64,000 nucleotides of DNA from Parabacteroides sp. TM07-1AC. GTDB lineage: Bacteria; Bacteroidota; Bacteroidia; Bacteroidales; Tannerellaceae. This document shows, piece by piece, positions 27,251 through 35,421 of the stretch. The notes beneath the pieces were generated by a model that searched no databases, was not told the origin of the DNA, and worked only from the letters and a program-made list of their open reading frames with translations. The number at the start of each line of letters is the position of its first letter. Position 1 is the stretch's first letter. The position numbers and the translations under genes are program-made. The DNA is taken from contig NZ_QUKD01000009.1 of NCBI RefSeq assembly GCF_003480915.1, positions 102,888 to 166,887 on the forward strand, in the 5' to 3' direction.

Positions 27251-27352
27251 AATTGAAAATTGACAATTGAAAATTGACAATTAAGATTGTCCCTTATCAA
27301 TTGCCCTTTAAGTTATTGAATTGTATTTATTATCACTAGTAATTGTCAATTG
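27251..27352. repeat. TTGACA-type repeat between trmB and mrp
   Basis: A 14-bp unit AATTGAAAATTGAC occurs twice in tandem (27251-27278), followed by AATT. The inverted sequence AATTGTCAATTG lies at 27341-27352, next to the trmB stop. The layout (direct repeats on one side, inverted copy on the other, about 60 bp between) is the same as at 26052-26140, with TTGACAATT replacing TTGACAGTT. Confidence 0.7.
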
Positions 27353-27355
27353 CTT

Positions 27356-28114
27356 TCATTTGCCGGAAGCCAATGCGCTGCGCTTGCTCCGATTGAAACT
27401 GCGGTAAGGATCGAGTTCGATCTCTACATCCGGTTCGATCAGTTCATCTCTTTCCTCACAAACAAACTTGATGTATTTGATGTTCAGTCCGCGGTCGAGC
27501 CATTGCTGTTCGTAATAGGTTTTGATAGACAGGATGTCGTCTACCAGTCCTGAATGATACAGGTCGTTGTTGCTGAACAAGACGGGGTAGTTGTTGGCTT
27601 TCGCCATTTCGCAGGTGTATGTGTACATGAAATTGCTGTCGGTCTTGAGGTGGATAATGCCGTCGCCGGACAGTATTTCGCGGTACATCTTCATGAAGCG
27701 GGTGGATGTCAGGCGCTTGTTGACCTTTTTCATCTGTGGGTCGGGGAAGGTAAGCCATATTTCGGCAACCTCACCGGCTGCAAAAAAATGAGAGATCAGT
27801 TCGATGCTGGTCCGGAGGAAAGCAACGTTGGTCATTCCCGATTCGTAAGAGTCTTTGGCTCCGGTCCACATGCGTGCACCTTTGATGTCTACGCCGATAA
27901 AGTTCTTATCGGGAAACAACCGTGCCAGTCCCACTGTATATTCACCTTTACCGCAACCCAATTCAAGCACGATCGGATTGTCATTCTTGAAAAACTCCTT
28001 GTGCCAGTGTCCTTTCAACTCAAATCCTTTCTCTTGCAGAACGGCAAACGGATACTGGAAAACATGCGGATATTCCGCCATATCGTCAAACTTTGCTAAC
28101 TTATTTTTTCCCAT
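27356..28114 (-). CDS. trmB: tRNA (guanine-N7-)-methyltransferase
   Basis: 252 aa. Methylates G46 in the variable loop of tRNAs using S-adenosylmethionine. The SAM-binding motif is [16 protein letters not shown], followed by [13 protein letters not shown], and the family signature [40 protein letters not shown] is the conserved opening in this phylum, which supports the start at 28114. An exact -7 box lies only 4 bp before that ATG, so the mRNA may be leaderless. Followed on the same strand by mrp. Confidence 0.94.
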   Translation of the reverse strand: MGKNKLAKFDDMAEYPHVFQYPFAVLQEKGFELKGHWHKEFFKNDNPIVLELGCGKGEYTVGLARLFPDKNFIGVDIKGARMWTGAKDSYESGMTNVAFLRTSIELISHFFAAGEVAEIWLTFPDPQMKKVNKRLTSTRFMKMYREILSGDGIIHLKTDSNFMYTYTCEMAKANNYPVLFSNNDLYHSGLVDDILSIKTYYEQQWLDRGLNIKYIKFVCEERDELIEPDVEIELDPYRSFNRSKRSALASGK

Positions 28115-28118
28115 GGTG

Positions 28119-28126
28119 CAAAGATA
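28119..28126 (-). promoter_or_regulatory. -7 box immediately upstream of trmB
   Basis: TATCTTTG on the minus strand, exact TAnnTTTG, ending 4 bp before the trmB ATG and lying just past the ORF6N stop. If used, transcription would start at or within the first codon. Confidence 0.45.
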
Positions 28127-28131
28127 ATACT

Positions 28132-28677
28132 TTATTTTTTCGGGATGACATATCCAACCGGGTTGCGTGGCTTATCCTGCTGTTTTTGTTTTAAAGCCAT
28201 TTCATTCAGTATATCATAAATATCAGCAATTTGCAGGTTTGTATCAAGCATAAACTGATCTAACTGTTTTTTTATTTCTGTATAACCGGTTGTCAATTCG
28301 CGTAGCAAGACGAAAGCACGCATGATGGCAATGTTGATTTCAATAGCTTTGGGACTTCTGAGAATACCGGATAGCATAGCAACTCCTTGCTCTGTAAAAG
28401 CAAAAGGTAGATATCTGTTACCTCCTCTTTTTGAGGTCACAATTTGTGACCTCAAATGGTCTGTGGAGTTTGAGGTGCCAAATTGGTACCTCAAAGCTTC
28501 ATACTCTTTCTCAGAAAGTTCGAACATAAAATCGGAAGGAAAACGAGTAATATTTCGCTTTACAGCTCGTTTTAATTCTTTTGTTTCTACTTCGTAGAGT
28601 TTTGCCAGATCATAATCCATCATCACCCTATACCCTCTGATCTCAAAAATCTTTTGTTGTATCAGTTGTAATTCCAT
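28132..28677 (-). CDS. ORF6N domain-containing DNA-binding protein
   Basis: 181 aa. [60 protein letters not shown], then [24 protein letters not shown], is the ORF6N domain, a KilA-N-related DNA-binding module known from phages and common as stand-alone genes in Bacteroidetes. The C-terminus is helical, ending [19 protein letters not shown]. The start at 28677 is chosen because a -7 box (TACATTTG on the minus strand, 28706-28713) precedes it and would lie inside the longer frame that reaches 28734. Likely a chromosomal remnant of phage origin; target unknown. Confidence 0.85.
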   Translation of the reverse strand: MELQLIQQKIFEIRGYRVMMDYDLAKLYEVETKELKRAVKRNITRFPSDFMFELSEKEYEALRYQFGTSNSTDHLRSQIVTSKRGGNRYLPFAFTEQGVAMLSGILRSPKAIEINIAIMRAFVLLRELTTGYTEIKKQLDQFMLDTNLQIADIYDILNEMALKQKQQDKPRNPVGYVIPKK

Positions 28678-28705
28678 AGCTAAGATTGTTTTAATTTGTA
28701 ATCTA

Positions 28706-28713
28706 CAAATGTA
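28706..28713 (-). promoter_or_regulatory. Promoter -7 box for the ORF6N gene
   Basis: TACATTTG on the minus strand, exact TAnnTTTG, 28 bp upstream of the chosen ATG. Confidence 0.5.
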
Positions 28714-28776
28714 AATAAATCTTTCAATAAACAAGGGATGCCCTTATTATTCTTTTTATTAAAAGTAGGATGTGGA

Positions 28777-29490
28777 TTACAGCCTTCCCATTTTTGCAAC
28801 AAATTCATCAAAGAAGATATCGCGGTAATTGTTGCCGATGGCTATTTCGTATTTGTCGATGTAGATATCGTTATTGTCGAAAGAGGCTATTTGTTGGGTG
28901 TTGACGATGTAAGAACGGTTTACCCGCAGGAATACTTTAGGAAGTAGTTCGTGTATTGCTTTCATGCTGGTTTTGGTGATGATGCGCTGGTCGGGAAGTT
29001 GAATGATTACATAATCTTTTAAGCCCTCGATGAACAATATATCCTTAAAATTGACTTTGAAGAAACGACGTTCGGACTTGACAAATATGAATTCGCTCTC
29101 CACGTTTTCGATATTTTCCTTTTCTTCCGTCAACAGAAGTGCATGATATGATTTGGCTTTCTCAACCGCTTTTTGGAATCTCTCGGAGACAATCGGTTTC
29201 ACCAGGTAATCGACGGCATCCACCTCGTAACTGTCGATTGCATATTCGGCATAAGCAGTAGTGAATATCACGAGAGTGCTTTTAGGAATGGTACGGGCGA
29301 ACTCCAGTCCGGTCACTTTGGGCATGCGGATATCCAAAAATATCAGGTCGACCGGATGCTCTTCGATAAACCGGGCAGCCGAAGTGGCATTGTTGAAACT
29401 ACCGGCCAGTGTCAGTCCTCCGGTTTCATTTATCAGCATCTCTACCGCTTCACGGGCCAGAGGTTCGTCGTCTACGATGATACAGTTCAT
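28777..29490 (-). CDS. LytTR family response regulator
   Basis: 237 aa. Receiver domain with acidic pocket VDDEP and phosphoacceptor D53 in DLIFLDIRMPKVTG, then TTAYAEYAIDSYEVDAVDYLVKPI. The C-terminal LytTR DNA-binding domain has FIFVKSERRFFKVNFKDILFIEGLKDYVIIQL and VNRSYIVNTQQI. Its start overlaps the kinase stop by 4 bp. It is the last gene of the run that begins with the HU-like gene at 34287, so it probably controls that operon or a related envelope function. Target sites cannot be predicted with confidence here. Confidence 0.92.
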   Translation of the reverse strand: MNCIIVDDEPLAREAVEMLINETGGLTLAGSFNNATSAARFIEEHPVDLIFLDIRMPKVTGLEFARTIPKSTLVIFTTAYAEYAIDSYEVDAVDYLVKPIVSERFQKAVEKAKSYHALLLTEEKENIENVESEFIFVKSERRFFKVNFKDILFIEGLKDYVIIQLPDQRIITKTSMKAIHELLPKVFLRVNRSYIVNTQQIASFDNNDIYIDKYEIAIGNNYRDIFFDEFVAKMGRL

Positions 29491-30551
29491 AAGTCCAGGT
29501 GTAAATTAACGATGTAACTATGTTTATCTTCTATGATTTCTAGCGAATGGCGGCCGGGATACAGTAAATCCAATCGTCGCCTGATGTTCTTCAGGCCCAG
29601 TCCGCCGATACGGTTGTCTTTTTCTTCCTCTTCGGCAGGCTTCGAGTTTTCACACCGGAAGGTCAACCGGTTATCCTGCACATTGAAAGAAAGATATACA
29701 AACGAAGCATTCTCCCCGTCCGTATTGTGTTTGACTGCATTTTCTACAAAAGGGATGAACAACAGGGGGGGGAGCCATACACTGTTGATATCGCCCTCTT
29801 TGGAAATGGTATAATTAAACTTATCCCGGCGTATCTTCTCCAGGTTCAAGAAATCACTCATAAAACGGATGTCAGAACTGAGTTGTATCCTGTCCTGGGC
29901 ACTGTCGTTGAACTGGTAACGCAACAGGTCTTCCAATTTGAACAATACATCTGCTGCTTCGTCACGTCCTTTCCTGATCAGTACATATACATTGTTCAGC
30001 ATATTAAACAGGAAGTGAGGATTGATCTGGCTTTTCAGGAATTTCAACTCCGATTGCAGGGTGGCGGCTTCCAGTTCGCTGACACGCTGATTGTTGCTGA
30101 TCCAATGTTTAAAGAGCATCATAGCAGAAGAACCGGCAACCAACAAGCCTGTGGATATTGTTGAAGACAGGATATTTAACCAGATTACCGACTGGCTGGA
30201 TGGCAGCTCCTCAAACCGTGTATCTTCGAAAAGAGTTTGGAGAGACCCTAATGTCACAATCGATACAAGAATCAATGTAAATACCGTGATCAGGTAAAGA
30301 AGCAGACGCCCTTTGAGCAGAAACCGTGGTACCAATACATAAGCATTTACATAAATGAGTATGTCGATGAGCAGGAAATAACCGATCCATGAACGGATAC
30401 GTGCCGGAGTAATGATCAGTTCGTCCGGTGTATCCCAAAATACGTTGATCGTGATAAGAAAAACGACCAGTTGCAACAGGAGATGCCTGTAAATCCTTTT
30501 CCGCGGACTTAACAGGAAATCAGATACTATATAATCTATATTATTTGCCAT
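29487..30551 (-). CDS. LytS/YehU-type sensor histidine kinase
   Basis: 354 aa. Four hydrophobic helices (about 25-45, 55-75, 85-105, 125-148) precede a cytosolic kinase domain of the His_kinase (PF06580) type. QINPHFLFNMLNN carries the phosphoacceptor H179. FIPFVENAVKHN is the N box and IGGLGLKNIRRRLDLLYP the G box. All catalytic motifs look intact, unlike the paralogue upstream. It overlaps the pseudokinase gene by 11 bp and the regulator by 4 bp. Confidence 0.92.
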   Translation of the reverse strand: MANNIDYIVSDFLLSPRKRIYRHLLLQLVVFLITINVFWDTPDELIITPARIRSWIGYFLLIDILIYVNAYVLVPRFLLKGRLLLYLITVFTLILVSIVTLGSLQTLFEDTRFEELPSSQSVIWLNILSSTISTGLLVAGSSAMMLFKHWISNNQRVSELEAATLQSELKFLKSQINPHFLFNMLNNVYVLIRKGRDEAADVLFKLEDLLRYQFNDSAQDRIQLSSDIRFMSDFLNLEKIRRDKFNYTISKEGDINSVWLPPLLFIPFVENAVKHNTDGENASFVYLSFNVQDNRLTFRCENSKPAEEEEKDNRIGGLGLKNIRRRLDLLYPGRHSLEIIEDKHSYIVNLHLDL

Positions 30552-31623
30552 GTGTATTCAATTTTAATAGAATAGTGCCTGTTCCCTGATCTTTGTCCTG
30601 TGTAACGGATAATGAATAATTGCCCGGATAAAGAAGGTTGAGACGTGCTTTGAGGCCATCCAACTCTTGGATAGCCGGTGTATCGGTTTCGTCGAACCGG
30701 TAGATAATAGAAATCTGCTGCCCTTCCCGGCTTGCCTGCAAGAGTATAGATGGACGGCTTGTTTGCTTCCCGGTTCTTTTCAAAGCATATTGGATGATCG
30801 GTACAAGCAGGAGCGGAGGAATAAGCACTCCCGTCAGCTCCGTTTCCGATACAATCCGATAATCGAATGAATCGGAATAGAACTTCTCCAGTGCCAGGTA
30901 GTTATTCAGAAAAGTGATTTCAGAATTTAATAATGCCTTATCGCGTGCCCCGTCATACAGTTGGTAACGTAGTAACTGGCTTAACCGTAACACCATATCC
31001 GCCGCTTTCTCCGGTTCGCTTTTCGATAACACGGCAGTCCGGTTTAATGTATTGAATAGTAACGATGGATTCACCTGTTCTTTCAGGTTATCCACTTCCG
31101 ACTGTATCTGTTTCTTCTCCAGTAGGTTTACCCGTTGGTTCTCTATCATCGAATGTCTTAGTAATACGGTCATGGAGATACCGGTGATACAGATTATGTT
31201 CAGCATGAAGTCCGATAAACTATCCAGGATACTGACCATATTGAAATAAGAACTCCTGATCGGAGGAATACCGGATAAAGTAAATATCCAGTATTCCTGC
31301 ACATACCGTATCAATATAAGCAGTAAGATGGAACTGGCGGAATAAATGATATAAGTCAGATACCTCTTTTTTAGCAATAATCTGGGTACGAGCAGATAGA
31401 GATGGAGATAACCGACTATAACATAGGAAATCAGAGTACTGAAACCTGCCAGGTAAACATAATTATCCAACAACTCAACTCTTGCTCCGTATGTATAGAT
31501 GTTTTGGTTGAGTGATACTGCCGCTACTGCCACGAGCAACAGGATATGACGCGCTATTCTGTATCTGGAACTGACTAGAAACTGATACAGGAAAGTTTGT
31601 TTATTAATAGGGTTGTCTGTCAT
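30541..31623 (-). CDS. Histidine-kinase paralogue without phosphoacceptor histidine (predicted pseudokinase)
   Basis: 360 aa with the same layout as its neighbour: four helices then a PF06580-like domain. The kinase motifs are degraded. The H box reads QVNPSLLFNTLNR with serine (S187, codon 31063-31065) where the histidine should be. The N box FVENAVKHN is replaced by IIQYALKRTG. The G box GLGLKNIRRRLDLLYP is replaced by ELDGLKARLNLLYP. The frame is intact and of full length, with conserved flanking residues, so this is loss of catalysis rather than a broken gene. It probably forms a heterodimer with the active kinase or acts as a sensor or scaffold (inference). Confidence 0.85.
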   Translation of the reverse strand: MTDNPINKQTFLYQFLVSSRYRIARHILLLVAVAAVSLNQNIYTYGARVELLDNYVYLAGFSTLISYVIVGYLHLYLLVPRLLLKKRYLTYIIYSASSILLLILIRYVQEYWIFTLSGIPPIRSSYFNMVSILDSLSDFMLNIICITGISMTVLLRHSMIENQRVNLLEKKQIQSEVDNLKEQVNPSLLFNTLNRTAVLSKSEPEKAADMVLRLSQLLRYQLYDGARDKALLNSEITFLNNYLALEKFYSDSFDYRIVSETELTGVLIPPLLLVPIIQYALKRTGKQTSRPSILLQASREGQQISIIYRFDETDTPAIQELDGLKARLNLLYPGNYSLSVTQDKDQGTGTILLKLNTHGK

Positions 31624-31686
31624 ATAGCGGCATCCTCTTTAAGTGTCCGAAATTACTATTTTATTTGTTACCAGTCGGTAAAACGA

Positions 31687-34056
31687 TTAAAATTCTAGTT
31701 TATAACTTATATTACTGATAGGAATACTTTGCCCGTTCCGCTCCATCACACCGGATTTCAGGTTATAATGATAGCCGTAATATTCTTTAGTCCCCGTTAC
31801 ATTCAGTGCTTTGATAGCAAATTCATGCGCTACTTTCTTTTTATTTATTTTATAGCTGACGGTGAAGTTGGCGATGAACATGACCGGATATTGTTGTGAA
31901 TAGGCGCGTGTTTCGTCATATTGCGCTTCCTTATCCGGATGAGACAGACTGGCTTCCGTATCGAGGGGAGAATAACGTTCTCCTCCCTGCAGGGTGAATT
32001 TTGCATTGGCACTCAGGATATTCTGTTTGTTTTTACCCAGCATCCACTCTTTTCCGATCAAGGTGTTGAGTATATACCGGCGGTTGAAGCGGGTATTATG
32101 CCAGACACCGTCTCCACCTTTGTATTTAGAATCAAAAACAGATGCTGTGATCAGATAATATAATCCTCTGCTCAGATACTTCTCCAGTGTGATGTCTACT
32201 CCGATGTTACGTCCTTTTCCCTTGTTTACCAGTGCTTCTTCCACATAAAACTCTCTCCGGTTGAGGACGGAATAGGAACTGTCGGCAATGACCGGAACAT
32301 CGTACAGGAACTGGACATAAGGCTCGACTTTGAGAAGTAAATTGTCGGATAACTTATAACCGAGTGTCAACATCAGGTGATGGGCTTTCGTGAAATCGAG
32401 ATCCTTATTAACCGATTCCTCGCCGGAACTTTTGGAGTTGACGAAATAGACATCCATCTTTTCCATGCGGCTATGTAAGCCGTAAGCCAGGGCAAGTGAG
32501 GTACGGGCGGTGGGTGTCCATTTCATTCCCAGACGTGGTTCCAGCGTCCAGCTATTGTTGAGCGTCAGTATCTGGCTGTTCAAACCGGCGTTTATAGACA
32601 GTTGGTTGGTTATCCCGAAAGCGGAACTGGTATAAACGGAGATCAGGTCGGTTTGTCCTTTCCCTTTGGACAGGGTGTTTAACGGGGCTGTTTCAAACGG
32701 AGCCAGGTTCATTCTCATATCATAGAACATCCGGGTATAGGTGAAACCTGTCTGGTTGGTATGGCGTGCGCTGAATTTCCGGTTATAAGACGAGGTTAGA
32801 GTCAGGTTTGTGTTCTTGTTCTTTTGGTAGGTGAACGGAGTGAAGGTATGATCGGCGGCATAGGAATCTTCGGTTGCGTTCATTTCGGAATAAGTGGCGG
32901 CCAAAGTCGTCTTCAGCATCGCATCGTTCGGAAAGAAATAGCGGTGGCTGATTCCTCCGGCTGCCATATATTGTTTGGCTGTTGATTTGAAGTTGTCGCG
33001 GGTATGTTCCCATTCCTGCGGATTCTCTTCGAAGTCACCTTCATATTTATCGATCAGGCTGGTTCCCCAAACAGAAAAGGTTCCTGCTTTACGTGTCGGG
33101 AAGTTGAATTTGAGATTCAGATCCTGGTAATCGAGCGTACCACCCATGTCTAATCCCGGATAGATACGGTTCAATAACCCAGTCGTGGAATACCGGTAGT
33201 TGAATATATAGGAGGCCTGATGCTTTTTGCTTAAAGGGCCTTCGGACGCTATATCCAGACCTAATACGCCTGCCTGGATCGTATTTTCCATTTTCCGGTT
33301 ATTTCCGTTCCGCAGTTTCATGTCGAATACCCCGGATACCGCGTTCCCGTATTCCGCAGGAAATGCGCCGGTGAAAAAGTCGGAATTACCCAGAACCTGG
33401 CTGCTGAGTGAAGAAAGGATACCGCCTCCCAATATCGAAATATCGGCAAAATGATTCGGATTAGGTATTTCCACATCTTCCATTCTCCATTGTAATAGAT
33501 GGGGAGCATTCCCGTGGATGGATATCCCATTACTGGAAAGGTTGGCAGCTACACCGGCAAACGAACTGACCAGGCGTGCCGGATCATCCAGTCCGCCGGC
33601 ATAACGGCTGGCTTCTTCCACACTGAGCATACGGGCTCCGGTGACAGCCATCTTATTGAGAGGCTGTTCTTTGTTTATCTGCGGGCGGATAACGACTTCG
33701 CTTAATTCCTGAACATTCTCTTTCAGTGAGATATCCAGATAGACCTCCTTGGCGGAAGTGACAAGGACTTCCCTGAATATACCGAGTTCGTAACCTAAAT
33801 AAGTAGCCTGTACATTATGTCTTCCTATTGGAATGCCGGATAATACAAACTGCCCCTTTTCATCCGTGGTGGTTCCTGTTCCGGGCATATCCGAAAGCAT
33901 AATTGTCACATCCGGCATCGGGTGACCGGAGGCTTTGTCGATGACGGTTCCGCGTAGAGTTTGTGCGGGTTGGTTGTTTGCGGTTGGTTGGGCATAGCCA
34001 CCGGTTACGGATACAGACCAGATAAGCAGGAATAAAAAAGTGATTGTACGATACAT
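31687..34056 (-). CDS. TonB-dependent outer membrane receptor with carboxypeptidase-like N-domain
   Basis: 789 aa. Signal peptide MYRTITFLFLLIWSVSVTGGYAQ; then a CarboxypepD_reg-like domain (TLRGTVIDKASGHPMPDVTIMLSD...YLGYE); a plug domain (RMLSVEEASRYAGGLDDPARLVSSFAGVA...GISIHGNAPHLLQWRMEDVEIPNPNHF); and a 22-strand-type barrel ending NISYKLEF. It lacks a SusD partner, so the ligand is more likely a metal chelate or other small molecule than a glycan, but this is inference. It is encoded 63 bp upstream of the pseudokinase and 30 bp downstream of the HU-like gene, all on the same strand, suggesting a sensor system linked to this receptor. Confidence 0.9.
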   Translation of the reverse strand: MYRTITFLFLLIWSVSVTGGYAQPTANNQPAQTLRGTVIDKASGHPMPDVTIMLSDMPGTGTTTDEKGQFVLSGIPIGRHNVQATYLGYELGIFREVLVTSAKEVYLDISLKENVQELSEVVIRPQINKEQPLNKMAVTGARMLSVEEASRYAGGLDDPARLVSSFAGVAANLSSNGISIHGNAPHLLQWRMEDVEIPNPNHFADISILGGGILSSLSSQVLGNSDFFTGAFPAEYGNAVSGVFDMKLRNGNNRKMENTIQAGVLGLDIASEGPLSKKHQASYIFNYRYSTTGLLNRIYPGLDMGGTLDYQDLNLKFNFPTRKAGTFSVWGTSLIDKYEGDFEENPQEWEHTRDNFKSTAKQYMAAGGISHRYFFPNDAMLKTTLAATYSEMNATEDSYAADHTFTPFTYQKNKNTNLTLTSSYNRKFSARHTNQTGFTYTRMFYDMRMNLAPFETAPLNTLSKGKGQTDLISVYTSSAFGITNQLSINAGLNSQILTLNNSWTLEPRLGMKWTPTARTSLALAYGLHSRMEKMDVYFVNSKSSGEESVNKDLDFTKAHHLMLTLGYKLSDNLLLKVEPYVQFLYDVPVIADSSYSVLNRREFYVEEALVNKGKGRNIGVDITLEKYLSRGLYYLITASVFDSKYKGGDGVWHNTRFNRRYILNTLIGKEWMLGKNKQNILSANAKFTLQGGERYSPLDTEASLSHPDKEAQYDETRAYSQQYPVMFIANFTVSYKINKKKVAHEFAIKALNVTGTKEYYGYHYNLKSGVMERNGQSIPISNISYKLEF

Positions 34057-34086
34057 ATTGATTATTGAATTGGGTGATACTGGGGA

Positions 34087-34287
34087 TTACGAATTACTTC
34101 CGCTGTCTTTCTTGTTTTTGATACGTGTCAGGATATCGTAGACGTATTCGAATACCGTGCCTTTCCATTTGCTTCGGGTTATTTCTTCACTGAAAACATC
34201 TTCGAACGTATCGAATACTTTGATGCAATCTTCCGGATCTACTCCCGAACGGCTTGCTACTGCTGAAATGACTTCTCTTTTGTTCAT
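34087..34287 (-). CDS. Small protein with HU-like N-terminal helices
   Basis: 66 aa. MNKREVISAVASRSGVDPEDCIKVFDTFEDVFSEEI matches the N-terminal helix-turn-helix-like dimerisation part of HU (compare MNKTEFITAVAEKAGLSKADAKKAVDAF in the HU at 14700). The beta-arm region is missing; instead there is a short basic tail VFEYVYDILTRIKNKKDSGSNS. It is either a minimal DNA-binding or dimerisation module or a truncated HU-like gene that has been retained. First gene of the minus-strand run ending with the LytTR regulator. I see no exact -7 box upstream. Confidence 0.6.
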   Translation of the reverse strand: MNKREVISAVASRSGVDPEDCIKVFDTFEDVFSEEITRSKWKGTVFEYVYDILTRIKNKKDSGSNS

Positions 34288-34493
34288 AACTCTTTTGTTT
34301 TATGATTATGCAGCGAAGATAGTCCTGTAAGGAAAGTGCTTTGGGGTTTGTAGACGGAAGTGCTTTTTTCGTATATAGAATTCTTCTTACAGTCGACAAG
34401 GTCTTGTTTCGTTTCAGCAGCGGAAAAATACGTTTCGGAAAATTCCTGTTTCGTTTCGGCAAAATAAAGTAAGTTTACAATACATCTATATAA

Positions 34494-34501
34494 TAAGTTT
34501 G
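34494..34501 (+). promoter_or_regulatory. Promoter -7 box upstream of a small lipoprotein-like ORF
   Basis: TAAGTTTG is an exact TAnnTTTG match, with a GTTTAC sequence 17 bp upstream in the -33 region. About 40 bp before the ATG at 34543. Confidence 0.5.
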
Positions 34502-34542
34502 CATCGAAATGAATGATTGGATGATTAAAATTGTTGAGAAAA

Positions 34543-34704
34543 ATGGCAAACACATTATTGTTGGGGTTATTAGCTGCATTTACGTGTGCCGATTATAGGT
34601 CGGTGCCGACAGAAAGTAAACCGGTCACGGAAGAAGAAAAAGTAAATCCGGAGGTTTTGGATAAGCCTATGTTCGAAGAGAACGGACTGGTTGTTAATAG
34701 ATGA
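34543..34704 (+). CDS. Possible 53-aa small lipoprotein
   Basis: ATG 34543 to TGA 34702-34704 encodes 53 aa. The N-terminus MANTLLLGLLAAFTC looks like an export signal ending at a cysteine. Two in-frame TTG codons at 34531 and 34534 would add LRK and give the positive charge expected before the hydrophobic core. The remainder is hydrophilic and acidic (SKPVTEEEKVNPEVLDKP). It lies behind a good -7 box and 69 bp before the DUF4136 gene on the same strand. No family recognised. The lipobox (AFTC) is imperfect. Confidence 0.45.
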   Translation: MANTLLLGLLAAFTCADYRSVPTESKPVTEEEKVNPEVLDKPMFEENGLVVNR

Positions 34705-34773
34705 TCGAACGAATTTCAGAGACATTCGTTGTGTGTTTAGATTTAATTCTGTTACTTAAAAATTAAAAGACGT

Positions 34774-35406
34774 ATGAAGAAGTTGTTTTTATTTGCTTTG
34801 GCTGTGACAGCCTTATTTTCTTCCTGCGAGAAAGACCCGGATCTGAATAAGCTGTCCAGTGATTATGCTGTCTATACGAATTATGATAGCAATGTTCAGT
34901 TCAACAAATTCAATTCTTATTATCTTCCTGATAGCATTCTGGTAGCCGGTAGTGGCTTGAAGGCCCAATATTGGAAAGACGAGAATGCCCAAAAGATCAT
35001 TAATGAGGTAGTGACTGAGATGGATGCCCGTGGATATACCCGGATCGATGACAAGGAAAAGGCCGACATCGGTTTACAGTTATCCTATGCCCAAAGTACT
35101 ACGCAGATCATCTCTCCGGGATATGGCTATGGTTACGGCTGGTGGGGAGCCGGTTTCTGGGGACCGTTCTGGAATGACTGGTATTATCCGTATCCTGTTT
35201 CCTATAGTTATGACACCGGCACATTTGTTGCAGAAATGGTCGACTTAACGGATAAACCGACCGATGGGAATAAGAAGGTCGATCTGCCGGTTATCTGGCA
35301 TGCTTATGCTTCGGGCTTGATGTATAATAATTCGCGCATCGATATGCAACTGACACTGCGTGCTGTCGAACAGGCCTTTGCCCAATCCTCTTATATCAAT
35401 AAATAA
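34774..35406 (+). CDS. DUF4136 domain lipoprotein
   Basis: 210 aa; lipoprotein signal MKKLFLFALAVTALFSSC with Cys18. SSDYAVYTNYDSNVQFNKFNSYYLPD and IINEVVTEMDARGYTRIDDKEKADIGLQL are the DUF4136 pattern, followed by a Gly/Tyr/Trp-rich segment (GYGYGYGWWGAGFWGPFW) and a C-terminal part with YASGLMYNN. The function is not known. A 15-bp gap to the following barrel gene points to one transcript. Confidence 0.85.
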   Translation: MKKLFLFALAVTALFSSCEKDPDLNKLSSDYAVYTNYDSNVQFNKFNSYYLPDSILVAGSGLKAQYWKDENAQKIINEVVTEMDARGYTRIDDKEKADIGLQLSYAQSTTQIISPGYGYGYGWWGAGFWGPFWNDWYYPYPVSYSYDTGTFVAEMVDLTDKPTDGNKKVDLPVIWHAYASGLMYNNSRIDMQLTLRAVEQAFAQSSYINK

Positions 35407-35421
35407 TAAAACCGGAAGATT

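Noticed and set aside
27245..27280. N-terminal extension of Mrp
   Set aside because: The extra residues are encoded by the TTGACA/TTGAAA repeat; the shorter start gives the conserved MIP18-type N-terminus.
28132..28677. Prophage or mobile element around the ORF6N gene
   Set aside because: No integrase, transposase, phage structural gene or attachment-site duplication is present; neighbours on both sides are core genes.
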